This document shows, one piece after another, positions 1 to 7,047 of a DNA stretch of 16,915 nt. Position numbers and translations under genes: made by a program. Under the pieces are notes generated by a model. That model was not told the origin of the DNA. It searched no databases and was given only the letters and a program-made list of their open reading frames with translations. The stretch comes from JABWBJ01 sp035646395 (GTDB taxonomy: Bacteria > Gemmatimonadota > Gemmatimonadetes > Gemmatimonadales > Gemmatimonadaceae), in the NCBI GenBank assembly GCA_035646395.1, contig DASRPK010000135.1, positions 1 to 16,915 on the forward strand, written 5' to 3'. The stretch's first letter is position 1. Each line of letters starts with the position of its first letter.

Positions 1-572
1 TGCGTGTCGTAATCGAACCGGTGCAGTCGCACGTATCCCCACGACGCGCTGGCGATCGGGGGCGTTGCGAAGTCGTCCTGGTCGATGATCGTCATTGCGA
101 CATCCTTCGCGTGCAACACATCGACCACGTCCTCTTCGAACCAGCTCGAATGCCGGAACTCGAACGTGAACCTCCGTCCGTGCGGCAGGAAGTCGAGGAA
201 TCGCTTCAACCGCTCGAGGTCCTTCTGCATGTTCGGCGGCAACTGAAACAGTATCGGTCCGAGCTTGCTGCCTAACACCGTGGTGTTCTGAAGGAGGTAG
301 TTCACCAGATCCTTCGATTCCGGCTTGAGCCGCGCGTAATGCGTGATGCGCTGGCTCGCCTTGATCGCGAACGTGAAGGTCTCCGGGACCTGCGAGGCCC
401 AGTCCTGCAACACGTTCTCCTTCGGGAGCCGGTAGAACGTGTTGTTGATCTCGACCGTGGGAAATCGCGTCGCGTAGAAACCAAGCATCCCGGCGTCCTT
501 CAGGTCGCCGGGATAGAATGTGCCCTTCCACTCCTTGAACGCGTAGCCGCTGGTGCCGGCCAGGAGGCGCAC
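1..572 (-). CDS. DUF72 (YecE-like) family protein, partial at the left edge
   Basis: The minus strand reads as an open frame of about 190 codons that runs off the left edge, so the C-terminal part is missing. The N-terminus begins MRLLAGTSGYAFKEWKG, followed by FYPGDLK, VEINNTFYRLP, FAIKASQRITHY, LGPILFQLPPN and FTFEFRHSSWF. This is the conserved order of the DUF72 family, which adopts a TIM-barrel-like fold. Its biochemical function is not established. The start is a GTG at 570-572. An in-frame TGA lies only 12 bases upstream, so no longer start is possible, and a weak AGG is placed 8 bases before the GTG. The gene follows Ku on the same strand after 101 bases and may be co-transcribed with it. 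The family call is firm; any role in DNA repair is only suggested by position. Confidence 0.9.
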   Translation of the reverse strand, partial: MRLLAGTSGYAFKEWKGTFYPGDLKDAGMLGFYATRFPTVEINNTFYRLPKENVLQDWASQVPETFTFAIKASQRITHYARLKPESKDLVNYLLQNTTVLGSKLGPILFQLPPNMQKDLERLKRFLDFLPHGRRFTFEFRHSSWFEEDVVDVLHAKDVAMTIIDQDDFATPPIASASWGYVRLHRFDYDT

Positions 573-627
573 TCGATGGACCTGTCAGTGGGGAATCTTC
601 AGTTGCGATCGAACATGAGGGCGCCGT

Positions 628-653
628 TAGAGCACGCTTTTAGAGCACGCTTT
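628..653. repeat. 13-bp perfect tandem duplication
   Basis: The unit TAGAGCACGCTTT occurs twice head to tail at 628-640 and 641-653, between the end of Ku and the start of the DUF72 gene. It could be simple replication slippage. I see no hairpin with a T-run here that would act as a terminator for Ku. Confidence 0.85.
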
Positions 654-673
654 TGGTGCACGCCGTCAGTGCG

Positions 674-1519
674 TCATGACGCCTTGCGTGCTTTCTTCTT
701 CTTGGGCGCGGCTTCTTCCTCCTCTTCCTCTTCTTCGTCGTCGGCGCCGCTGGCAAGACTCGCCTTCAGTGCCTCCATGAGGTCGATGATCTTGGCGCCG
801 CCCTTTTCGGCCGGCTCGGCCGTGATCTCCTGGCCCTCGACCTTACCCTCGATCGCCTCGAGCACGCGCTCGCGAACCGTGTCCTTGTACTTCTCGGGTT
901 CGAACGTGTCGTTGGTGCCCTGGTCGATGAGCTGCTTCGCCAGCTTGAGCTCACTGTCCTTCACGTCGCCTTCCGGGACTGGCACTTCGCTGGCCGACTT
1001 CATCTCGTCGGCGTAATGGAGCTGTTCCATGACGATGACGCCGTTCTTCGGGCGAAGGAGCACGAGGTACTGTTGTCCGCGGGCCGCGTACTGGCCTAAC
1101 GCGGCTCGGCCGGTCGTGTCGAGCGCCTTGGCCAGCAACCGATAGGCCCGGTCTCCGCCCTTGTCCGGGCCGAGGTAATAGATCTTCTCGACGTATTCGC
1201 GATCGACCTCCTTCAGGGGCACGAATTCATTGATGTCGATTGCCCCGGTCGCCTTCTCCTCGAGTGCCTTCAACTCGTCAGGCGTGAAGATGACGTACTG
1301 ATCCTTGGCGAATTCGTAGCCCTTGACCATGTCTTCGCGCGGGACCACCTCGTTGTTGTCTTTGGGGCAGATGTACTGCTGCTTCACGCGCGTGCCGCAC
1401 TTCTTGTGGAGCATGTTGAACGACACGCTGGCGCGCGACTCGGCGGACGAGTAGATGTGCACCGGGACGGAGACGAGCCCGAAGGAAATCGTGGCGGTGC
1501 CTGTTGATCTTACTGGCAT
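674..1519 (-). CDS. ku: Non-homologous end-joining protein Ku
   Basis: Bacterial Ku is a homodimeric ring that binds double-strand DNA ends and recruits LigD. This 281-residue protein has the usual length and begins with the typical ISFGLVSVPV strand (residues 11-20). It then shows a Cys pair (C41, C51) in HKKCGTRVKQQYIC, the stretch KGYEF.KDQYVIFT, and the core SARGQQYLVLLRP-like segment (here AARGQQYLVLLRPKNG). The C-terminus is a tail of about 26 residues: an acidic run of eight consecutive Glu followed by PKKKKARKAS. Basic Ku tails are known to help DNA threading and LigD contact; the acidic run before it is less usual. The start is ATG at 1517-1519 without a clear Shine-Dalgarno. Its partner ligD lies about 5.5 kb away on the other strand, and a DUF72 gene follows downstream. 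Confidence 0.97.
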   Translation of the reverse strand: MPVRSTGTATISFGLVSVPVHIYSSAESRASVSFNMLHKKCGTRVKQQYICPKDNNEVVPREDMVKGYEFAKDQYVIFTPDELKALEEKATGAIDINEFVPLKEVDREYVEKIYYLGPDKGGDRAYRLLAKALDTTGRAALGQYAARGQQYLVLLRPKNGVIVMEQLHYADEMKSASEVPVPEGDVKDSELKLAKQLIDQGTNDTFEPEKYKDTVRERVLEAIEGKVEGQEITAEPAEKGGAKIIDLMEALKASLASGADDEEEEEEEEAAPKKKKARKAS

Positions 1520-1636
1520 AGCGGGGATGGCGGATGACGGTTGGCGGATGGGAGACTAAACCCTTTTGAGGCTGCCCTTCTGAGGACCTCCGGCGCAAGG
1601 GGTCTTGCCCGGATTGACCGGATGACGCTGCCTCGA

Positions 1637-3352
1637 TTACGAACCGGGAATTGTGAGTGTCACAGCCCGCATTGTGGCCGGAAGCCTACGGCTGAGATGC
1701 GAACGCGTGATTCGCGTGGGACCGGTGTGAGCACGGCCGTCCGGCCCCACGACGCGGGTTCCCAAGGGCCGGTCGGACGGAATGCCACACACGACGAATC
1801 CACCGCCCGCATCTGCTTGAGCATCCACCGTAGTTTCGAGCGCAACGCCACTAGTCGTATCTGACCAGCTCAACCTGACAGGGACGTTAGGCACCGGTGT
1901 GCTGTCGGGCCGGACCACAATTCCCATGACTACGAAGCGGAATGCGCTCGTCTGCACCCCGCAGCCGAGTAACGGTTGACGCCAGGGGAGCGCGGTCTCG
2001 ATGAAAGGCGTCAAACCTGTCTGCACATTGAGATCGATCGTCGCTGTTCGAGTAACCAACTGCATGACGGCAGAAGAGTCCGGGACGATCTTCCCTTCTT
2101 CGTCGACCTTCAGTGCGTGCACCGCGACGGAGTCCTTCACGCGCAGGACATAAGGACCCGGCAACAGCTGGTCAAAGAAGAATCGCCCGGCAGTGTCGGT
2201 CGTGACACGTTGGTCCGTTGAATCGAGCGAGACGACAGCGTCCGGCACGGGTTGGTCAGTGACAATGTTTGAGATGCGGCCGCGCAATGTCGCCAGGGGC
2301 GCCGACCACGAGGTACCGTCGGTGAGGACCCCGTCAGCAATCAGCCCGCCAGTTTCGTGAATCTCGGCGACAACTGGTCTTCCATCGCGCAGATAGCCAA
2401 GTCGCGGTGATCGCACTTGCCACGAGCTGATCATGGGCACGCCGTCACTGAGCGTTTTGAACTCCAGGCGGCCGCCGGCAAACATGTTCATTACGACCTG
2501 CGGCACGCCCCGGTATTCGAACTCCATTGAATGCAGCGACAGTGGATTGCGGTTCAGCCACAGAACACCTTCGATGTCAGGTAATGATCGCCGATCGTAC
2601 GGCGGCGCGAACGCCACGCCGATGCGAGTCGTGTCGCCTCGCGGTGACCCGCGCATCGACAGGCAGTGTGTGGCCGCAAAGGAAGAATCGAGCAGGATCT
2701 CGGGATCGGGCGCGTAATACGTGGCTCCCCCCGGCCTCAATGTGACGTAGCCGTTTTGAACGAACTCCTCGGGATCACGGTCGGCACGAATCGGCAGGAC
2801 ATTACCGGTAACGACGCGACGAGTACTCTGCCGAAGGATCCTTGGCCCTCTCTGGGCCATCACGCGGTCATACATGATCTGCGTCATGAGACCGGTGTGC
2901 CCGGAATCGGCGGTGGCGACCACCATTGCCAGCAGCGCATCGGTTGCCGAAGACCAGAGCGAAAGTGCCTGTCGCTGATCGCCGCGCCGTGGGCAGGTCG
3001 GATTCGTGCGAATCGAAACCTCTCCGATCATCCGTCCCGCTGGCACCATCGTGATCACCAACGGTGACGCGCCGATCTGATTGAGTCTTCGTTCGAAGGG
3101 CAGGTACGCGATGCGAATGACCCTGAGGTACACACCCGATGCAGTAGCAACGCTGAACGATCCGGATGATGAGGTCAGACGTCGTTCGATGGGCAGGCGA
3201 TTGGCGCCGAGCACCATGACGACCGCGCCTCGAACCGGTGTGCCGGTGACGCTGTCACGGACGGTGCCGAAAATGTCCTGGCCGAGCGTCGGTCTCGGGA
3301 AGAAGGCCGCGCTGAGCGCAACCGTGAAGGAAACAACGACCGAACGATTCAC
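1637..3352 (-). CDS. Secreted protein with carboxypeptidase-regulatory-like domains
   Basis: The 571-residue protein has an N-terminal signal peptide (residues 1 to about 24, MNRSVVV...PTLG, mature end near Gln25), so it is exported. Residues 25-105 form a CarboxypepD_reg-like beta-sandwich (IFGTVRDSVTGTPVRGAVV ... GSFSV). Two further copies of this Ig-like fold appear near 355-420 (LRGRISNIVTDQPVPDAVVSL ... GRFFF) and 470-540 (MGIVVRPDSTPVPNVPVRL ... GGGFVV). The middle part (about 110-350) is a region I recognise only as recurring in Gemmatimonadota secreted proteins (THCLSM ... PDIEGVLWLNRNPLSLHSMEFEY). The function is unknown; such folds usually stabilise or bind at the cell surface. The start is GTG, supported by GGGAG 8 bases upstream. 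It lies downstream of the beta-barrel gene, separated by a stem-loop element. Confidence 0.85.
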   Translation of the reverse strand: MNRSVVVSFTVALSAAFFPRPTLGQDIFGTVRDSVTGTPVRGAVVMVLGANRLPIERRLTSSSGSFSVATASGVYLRVIRIAYLPFERRLNQIGASPLVITMVPAGRMIGEVSIRTNPTCPRRGDQRQALSLWSSATDALLAMVVATADSGHTGLMTQIMYDRVMAQRGPRILRQSTRRVVTGNVLPIRADRDPEEFVQNGYVTLRPGGATYYAPDPEILLDSSFAATHCLSMRGSPRGDTTRIGVAFAPPYDRRSLPDIEGVLWLNRNPLSLHSMEFEYRGVPQVVMNMFAGGRLEFKTLSDGVPMISSWQVRSPRLGYLRDGRPVVAEIHETGGLIADGVLTDGTSWSAPLATLRGRISNIVTDQPVPDAVVSLDSTDQRVTTDTAGRFFFDQLLPGPYVLRVKDSVAVHALKVDEEGKIVPDSSAVMQLVTRTATIDLNVQTGLTPFIETALPWRQPLLGCGVQTSAFRFVVMGIVVRPDSTPVPNVPVRLSWSDTTSGVALETTVDAQADAGGGFVVCGIPSDRPLGTRVVGPDGRAHTGPTRITRSHLSRRLPATMRAVTLTIPGS

Positions 3353-3360
3353 CGGACACG

Positions 3361-3365
3361 CTCCC
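3361..3365 (-). promoter_or_regulatory. Ribosome binding site GGGAG deciding a GTG start
   Basis: On the minus strand GGGAG lies 8 bases before the GTG at 3350-3352. No ATG in frame competes, so this supports the GTG as the start of the secreted CarboxypepD_reg protein. Confidence 0.65.
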
Positions 3366-3438
3366 GGCGCAGGTTGGGACTGGGGTTACCCCGGAACAAA
3401 GCAGGGTTCCCCGCACTCGCGTCGATCACAAGTCCTTC

Positions 3439-3525
3439 TCACGCGAAGGCGCGGAGCCGCGGAGCGTGAAAAGACCCTTCAACTCTCTGGTTGTTTTGAC
3501 TCCGCGCACTTCGCGGCTCCGCGTG
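3439..3525. repeat. Long imperfect stem-loop element (REP/MITE-like)
   Basis: The left arm (about 3439-3464) and right arm (about 3500-3525) are near-complementary over roughly 26 bases, with few mismatches and one bulge, around a loop of about 35 bases. Both arms consist of CGCGGAG / CGCGAAG words. It lies just downstream of the beta-barrel gene stop (3546) and upstream of the next minus-strand gene. No T-run follows on the minus strand, so a classical intrinsic terminator is unlikely. GC-rich palindromes of this wording are, to my knowledge, frequent between genes of soil bacteria. The word CGCGAAGG is shared with the element at 10571-10649. Confidence 0.7.
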
Positions 3526-3545
3526 AACTCGTGTGACAGCGTAAA

Positions 3546-4868
3546 TCAGAAGTTACCGTCCAGGCCAAGAGTCCAGATAAGCCGCGTCTCGAGGCCACCT
3601 CGTCGGAGCGGCATCAACGCGTTCGCGACCACGATCGGACCACCGGGTGTCCTGAACTTCATGCCGAAGGATCCGTAAACGCGGTGATCCTTCATGTTCG
3701 GGATGTTCGTCGGCGTTATAGTGCGCTCCACCGGATAGGTGATGGTGACCACGTTCGGCAACGTGAGCGAGCTCTCGCCAACTTGCCATTCGGTGAGCAC
3801 ATCCGCGGCCAGCGTCGCCCAATCCGACAACGGTTGGTCGAAGCCAGTACTGGCCAGCACTGCGTCATTTCGCCCACCCCGCAAGGCGTAGCCCAGGTTC
3901 AGGTGCGGCGAGAAGTCGCCAAACTTCGTCGACGCGAGTAACAGCGCTCGCAGCGCAAAATTCCCAGAGCCGGTCAGGTCTTCGTCCGAACCTGTGGGCA
4001 GTCGCGCATCGGCCATGACGGCAACACCGGCATCCTCCGTGCTGCGCACGCTCCACTTCGTTCGCAGAACGATGTCGCCGATCCCGGTTGCCGATCCGAA
4101 CGTCGCCGCATTCGCCGTCAACACTGGATTCGCTGAGTCACCAGCGAAGAAATGCGAGGTTGGAATTCCGAACGGAAAAAACTGCCCTGTGCTGCGGCCG
4201 GTCATGCTGGTATGCACCAGCGGAACGGCCAGGCCCACGTCCACGTGATCGGTAATGCCCCACGTCGTGAACGCCGTCGTGACCAGCACGTTCAGCGCGA
4301 GGTCGAGCCGCACCTGCAGGACATCATTCTCTCGCAACGGCTGGCCCAGTCCCTCGGGTGGCACATCGTCGTGCGAAAAATTGAGCGTGATTTGGTTGAG
4401 TGGGACGCCGCGGAGCGAGGTGAAGTTGAGTCCCGTCACGTGGGCGCCGACCACGAACCTTCCTTTGCCGAGGGTCTGGGCCCGCTCTCCAAAAATCGGG
4501 CCTAACGACGTGGACGTACGCACCGGCAGTCCTCCGACAAACCGGAAAGTCGCGCCACTGGTGGTTGCCGACAGCGGCAGGTTGGCTGCGCTGGCCGCAA
4601 TCGCGTCGGTGAGAAAACTGAGGATCGCGCCGTTATTGGCGATGATGTCCGGCACGAAGTGGTCGCCGTGCCCATTCGTCGCGTTGATCGAGTTGTCGAG
4701 ACACAACGGCCGGCCACAGGAGCCAAAGCTGAAGAGCTCACGGATGCGATCACGCAGACCACCGGTGGACGTCGTGGTCGGCGTTGATGTGCCGATCGGT
4801 CCCTGCGCCGGAACCGCCGGGGCAAGGCAGAGCAGGAGTCCGAGCGCGGCACGGACTGTTCGCATCAT
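3546..4868 (-). CDS. Outer-membrane beta-barrel-like protein, transporter/porin type
   Basis: The 440-residue protein starts with a signal peptide (MMRTVRAALGLLLCLAPAVPAQ, probable cleavage after Ala21 or so). The rest is rich in alternating polar and hydrophobic strands, for example GKGRFVVGAHVTGLNF, DVLQVRLDLALNVLVTTAFTTWGI, DHVDVGLAVPLV, GIGDIVLRTKW, GVAVMADARLPTGSDEDLTGSGNFALRALLL and HRVYGSFGMKF. It ends in Phe, the classic C-terminal signature of outer-membrane barrels. The LPTGS-plus-barrel style resembles the phenol-degradation MetA-like / transporter barrel families, but I cannot name one with confidence. A short Cys pair (SCGRPLC) sits in the N-terminal plug-like region near residues 50-55. 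Two ATGs occur in tandem; the second (4863-4865) is better spaced from the GGAG and may be the true start. Confidence 0.75.
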   Translation of the reverse strand: MMRTVRAALGLLLCLAPAVPAQGPIGTSTPTTTSTGGLRDRIRELFSFGSCGRPLCLDNSINATNGHGDHFVPDIIANNGAILSFLTDAIAASAANLPLSATTSGATFRFVGGLPVRTSTSLGPIFGERAQTLGKGRFVVGAHVTGLNFTSLRGVPLNQITLNFSHDDVPPEGLGQPLRENDVLQVRLDLALNVLVTTAFTTWGITDHVDVGLAVPLVHTSMTGRSTGQFFPFGIPTSHFFAGDSANPVLTANAATFGSATGIGDIVLRTKWSVRSTEDAGVAVMADARLPTGSDEDLTGSGNFALRALLLASTKFGDFSPHLNLGYALRGGRNDAVLASTGFDQPLSDWATLAADVLTEWQVGESSLTLPNVVTITYPVERTITPTNIPNMKDHRVYGSFGMKFRTPGGPIVVANALMPLRRGGLETRLIWTLGLDGNF

Positions 4869-4870
4869 TT

Positions 4871-4874
4871 CTCC
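4871..4874 (-). promoter_or_regulatory. Ribosome binding site GGAG before tandem ATG codons
   Basis: On the minus strand GGAG is followed by AA and then ATGATG. The spacing is 2 bases to the first ATG and 5 to the second. The second ATG (start at 4865, 439 residues) is therefore the more plausible initiation site of the beta-barrel gene. Confidence 0.6.
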
Positions 4875-4898
4875 GGGTTTAAAAAGACGGCCAGGCGG

Positions 4899-5120
4899 AA
4901 TTAGGGGTCAGACACCTAAGTTCGCGATTCCAGAGCGGGGGATTAGGGGTCAGGGATTAGGGGTCAGACACCTAAGTTCGCGGCTCCAAGGAAGAAGTCT
5001 GGGCGTCTGGACTTCGGTATCTGACCCCTAGTTACTGGATTTAGGTGTCTGACCCCTAATTCCGTCGGGACTTAGGTGTCTGACCCCTAATTCGGTCTGA
5101 CCCCGCTCTGACCCCAATTA
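4899..5120. repeat. Clustered inverted repeat array, TTAGGGGTCAGACACC family
   Basis: The core word TTAGGGGTCAGA recurs through this intergenic stretch. Two long direct copies lie at 4899-4926 and 4956-4982 (core plus CACCTAAGTTCGCG), with a truncated one at 4942-4952. Inverted copies lie at 5020-5031, 5038-5064 and 5070-5092. Short echoes of TCTGACCCC follow at 5094-5104 and 5106-5115. Left and right halves are mutually complementary, so the whole could fold as a large hairpin around about 4990-5020. The array fills the gap from 31 bases before the beta-barrel start to the TAA stop of the kinase, and that stop codon (5118-5120) lies in the last unit. No transposase gene is present. Confidence 0.9.
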
Positions 5121-6920
5121 GTTGACCAATGCTACCAGCCGCCACTCGTTGTTGCGACGCTCCAGCCGCGCGCGCAGCGAAACGGGAATGCGCTCCGGCG
5201 TCTGTCCGCGTCCTGCAAAGACATTCACGCCACTGACCTGCGCCGTGGCGACGTCGCCGGTGATGATGATGTCGTTGATCGTCCAGGTCGGCGTGATGGT
5301 GCCGCCGGCTGCCCAGAGGTTTTCCAGGCCCTGCCGCTGATCGTTAGGCATGGTCTGGTAGATCCGCCGGGCGGCAGCCATGTCCCCCGCGCCCAGCGCA
5401 CGAGCGTACGACTGGATAACGGCCGTCACATCTTCGGCGGCCGTCCTGACCGGCGTATTGAGAGACGATACGGGCTGTCGCGTCAGCGGCGACTCACCGG
5501 CGGAAACCGGCGGCGGCGCGATCGAAGGGATACGGGATGTCGTTTCTGCGTTCTGCACCAGTGGCGTGCCTGACGAGTCACCACGCGTGGGAGCGGATCT
5601 TACCGAGTCGCGACTCGCAACCGCGGCTGCGGTCGGGACGAGTGCCGGACGCTGCGGCGGCTGCTCGGCACGGCGCTCCTGACGGGGCGGCACGGATGGG
5701 CTGCGAGTCAAACTGTCTGCCTGGCTGACAGTCGGCGGCGCGGGGACCGAGACGACAGAGTCTGGAGTGCGCGGCGTGCTGACCGACGCTTCTGGAGCCG
5801 AAACCACATCTGGAGACCCGGTGACCATCTTTGCCAGCAGGAAACCAGCGGCCACGAGTCCAGTCGAAGAGGCGGCAAGCAGTAGCGGATTGCGCGCCAC
5901 ACGCGTGGGAAGGCTGGCGCGCGTTGGCCGCGGCACGGGACTTCGCGGCGTGACGGCCTGTGCCACGATCCGATGCATCAAGCCGGTCTTGGCGAGTGCG
6001 ATGAGCTGGTCGCGCGACGGATCGTCGTGCATCAGCGGCCGGGCCCCGGCCGCGATGACGGCTTCCTCCATCGTAAGGAACCGCTCGTCAGGCGCCTTCC
6101 GCAACATGCGCATGATCGCGTTGCACAGCTGGTCCGGCACGTCGGGCCGGAACTGCTTGATCGACGGCGGCGCGTCGTGGTTATGGCTGTACATGAGGGC
6201 CACCATCGACGATCCCGTAAACGGCGGCCGGCCGGCCAGCATTTCGTACGCCACCACGCCTAACGAATACTGGTCCGATGCTCCAGTCACTTCATCAGCC
6301 GTCGCCTGCTCGGGGCTCATGTACGTCGGCGTACCGACGGCCATTCCCGTGGTCGTCAGGCCGACGTTCGAGACAACCTTGGCGATGCCGAAGTCGGTGA
6401 CAACGGCCCAGCCTTCGTCATCGATGAGGATGTTGCCCGGCTTGATGTCGCGATGGATGACGCCGTGCCGGTGTGCGTACCCCAACGCTCCACCAACCTG
6501 GGCGAGGATGCCCTGGACCATCGGCACCGGCAGCTGCGAGAGCTCCCGCATCACCGAATCCAGTGGCGTTCCTTCGACCAGCTTGATGACGCAGAAGATC
6601 AGCCCTTCAACTTCGCGGACACTGAAGATGGGGATGATGTTCGGGTGGCTCAGGTTCGCGGCGGTGCGTGCCTCACGCTTGAACCGTTCGACCATGCCCG
6701 CGCCGGTCAACATCGCCGGCAGCATGACCTTGATCGCCACCTTCCGGTCGAGGCTGAGCTCGTGGGCCAGGTAGACGATCGCCATGCCGCCGCGTCCGAG
6801 CTCGCCGAGGATCTCGTATTCGCCGAGCGTTGCTGTGCGCAGGCGCTCGAGAAGCTGCTGCGCCGCGCGCTCCTCGGTCAGCTCTGACTCGGTCTGGCTA
6901 GGTGTGGCGTTGGTCGACAT
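5118..6920 (-). CDS. Membrane Ser/Thr protein kinase with NTF2-like outer domain
   Basis: This is a PknB/Hanks-type kinase of 600 residues. The kinase domain spans about 35-290 and all catalytic elements are present: glycine loop LGRGGMAIV (41-49), Lys64 in VAIK, Glu83 of helix C, HRDIKPGN (156-163, catalytic Asp158), DFG (176-178) and SPE (202-204). A single membrane helix lies at about 345-363. A Pro/Ser/Thr-rich linker of over 100 residues follows. The final ~100 residues (AAEDVTAVIQSYARALGAGDMAAARRIYQTM ... WTINDIIITGDVATAQVSG ... WRLVALVN) have the pattern of an NTF2/SnoaL-like alpha-beta cone, predicted outside the membrane. This suggests ligand sensing coupled to cytoplasmic phosphorylation. 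It is transcribed divergently from ligD. Its TAA stop overlaps the repeat array. Confidence 0.93.
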   Translation of the reverse strand: MSTNATPSQTESELTEERAAQQLLERLRTATLGEYEILGELGRGGMAIVYLAHELSLDRKVAIKVMLPAMLTGAGMVERFKREARTAANLSHPNIIPIFSVREVEGLIFCVIKLVEGTPLDSVMRELSQLPVPMVQGILAQVGGALGYAHRHGVIHRDIKPGNILIDDEGWAVVTDFGIAKVVSNVGLTTTGMAVGTPTYMSPEQATADEVTGASDQYSLGVVAYEMLAGRPPFTGSSMVALMYSHNHDAPPSIKQFRPDVPDQLCNAIMRMLRKAPDERFLTMEEAVIAAGARPLMHDDPSRDQLIALAKTGLMHRIVAQAVTPRSPVPRPTRASLPTRVARNPLLLAASSTGLVAAGFLLAKMVTGSPDVVSAPEASVSTPRTPDSVVSVPAPPTVSQADSLTRSPSVPPRQERRAEQPPQRPALVPTAAAVASRDSVRSAPTRGDSSGTPLVQNAETTSRIPSIAPPPVSAGESPLTRQPVSSLNTPVRTAAEDVTAVIQSYARALGAGDMAAARRIYQTMPNDQRQGLENLWAAGGTITPTWTINDIIITGDVATAQVSGVNVFAGRGQTPERIPVSLRARLERRNNEWRLVALVN

Positions 6921-6966
6921 CCGGCGGATAAAGCTTTGCCACGTAATGTAGGTTCCGCGGCCTCAG

Positions 6967-7006
6967 CGGGCAGGCGGGCAGGCGGGCAGACGGGCAGACG
7001 GGCAAG
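6967..7006. repeat. 8-bp tandem repeat, five units
   Basis: Five units follow head to tail: CGGGCAGG twice, CGGGCAGA twice, and CGGGCAAG once. The array lies in the 127-base gap between the divergent kinase and ligD start codons, about 41 bases before the ligD ATG, where promoter elements of both genes must lie. I could not identify confident -35/-10 boxes beside it. Confidence 0.9.
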
Positions 7007-7047
7007 GTCGACTCCCGGCGGGAAGCGTTTCAGAGCACCTTGCACTC

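Noticed and set aside
339..1016. Plus-strand frame of 225 codons with a poly-Ser run
   Set aside because: It is the antisense of Ku and the DUF72 gene; the Ser run is the complement of the Ku Glu tract.
1520..1636. Promoter or RNA gene upstream of Ku
   Set aside because: The 117 bases hold some loosely repeated CATCCGCC words but no convincing promoter pair, hairpin with T-run, or RNA fold.
4899..5120. Possible CRISPR array
   Set aside because: The repeated words occur in both orientations, in varying lengths and with no regular spacers, and no cas gene is near.
5767..6774. Plus-strand frame of 335 codons
   Set aside because: It lies wholly antisense to a kinase with all catalytic motifs intact and has no recognisable domain.
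6921..7047. Sigma-70 promoter boxes for the kinase and ligD
   Set aside because: Only weak single-box matches (for example TACATT on the minus strand) were seen, with no spaced partner, so no promoter is called.
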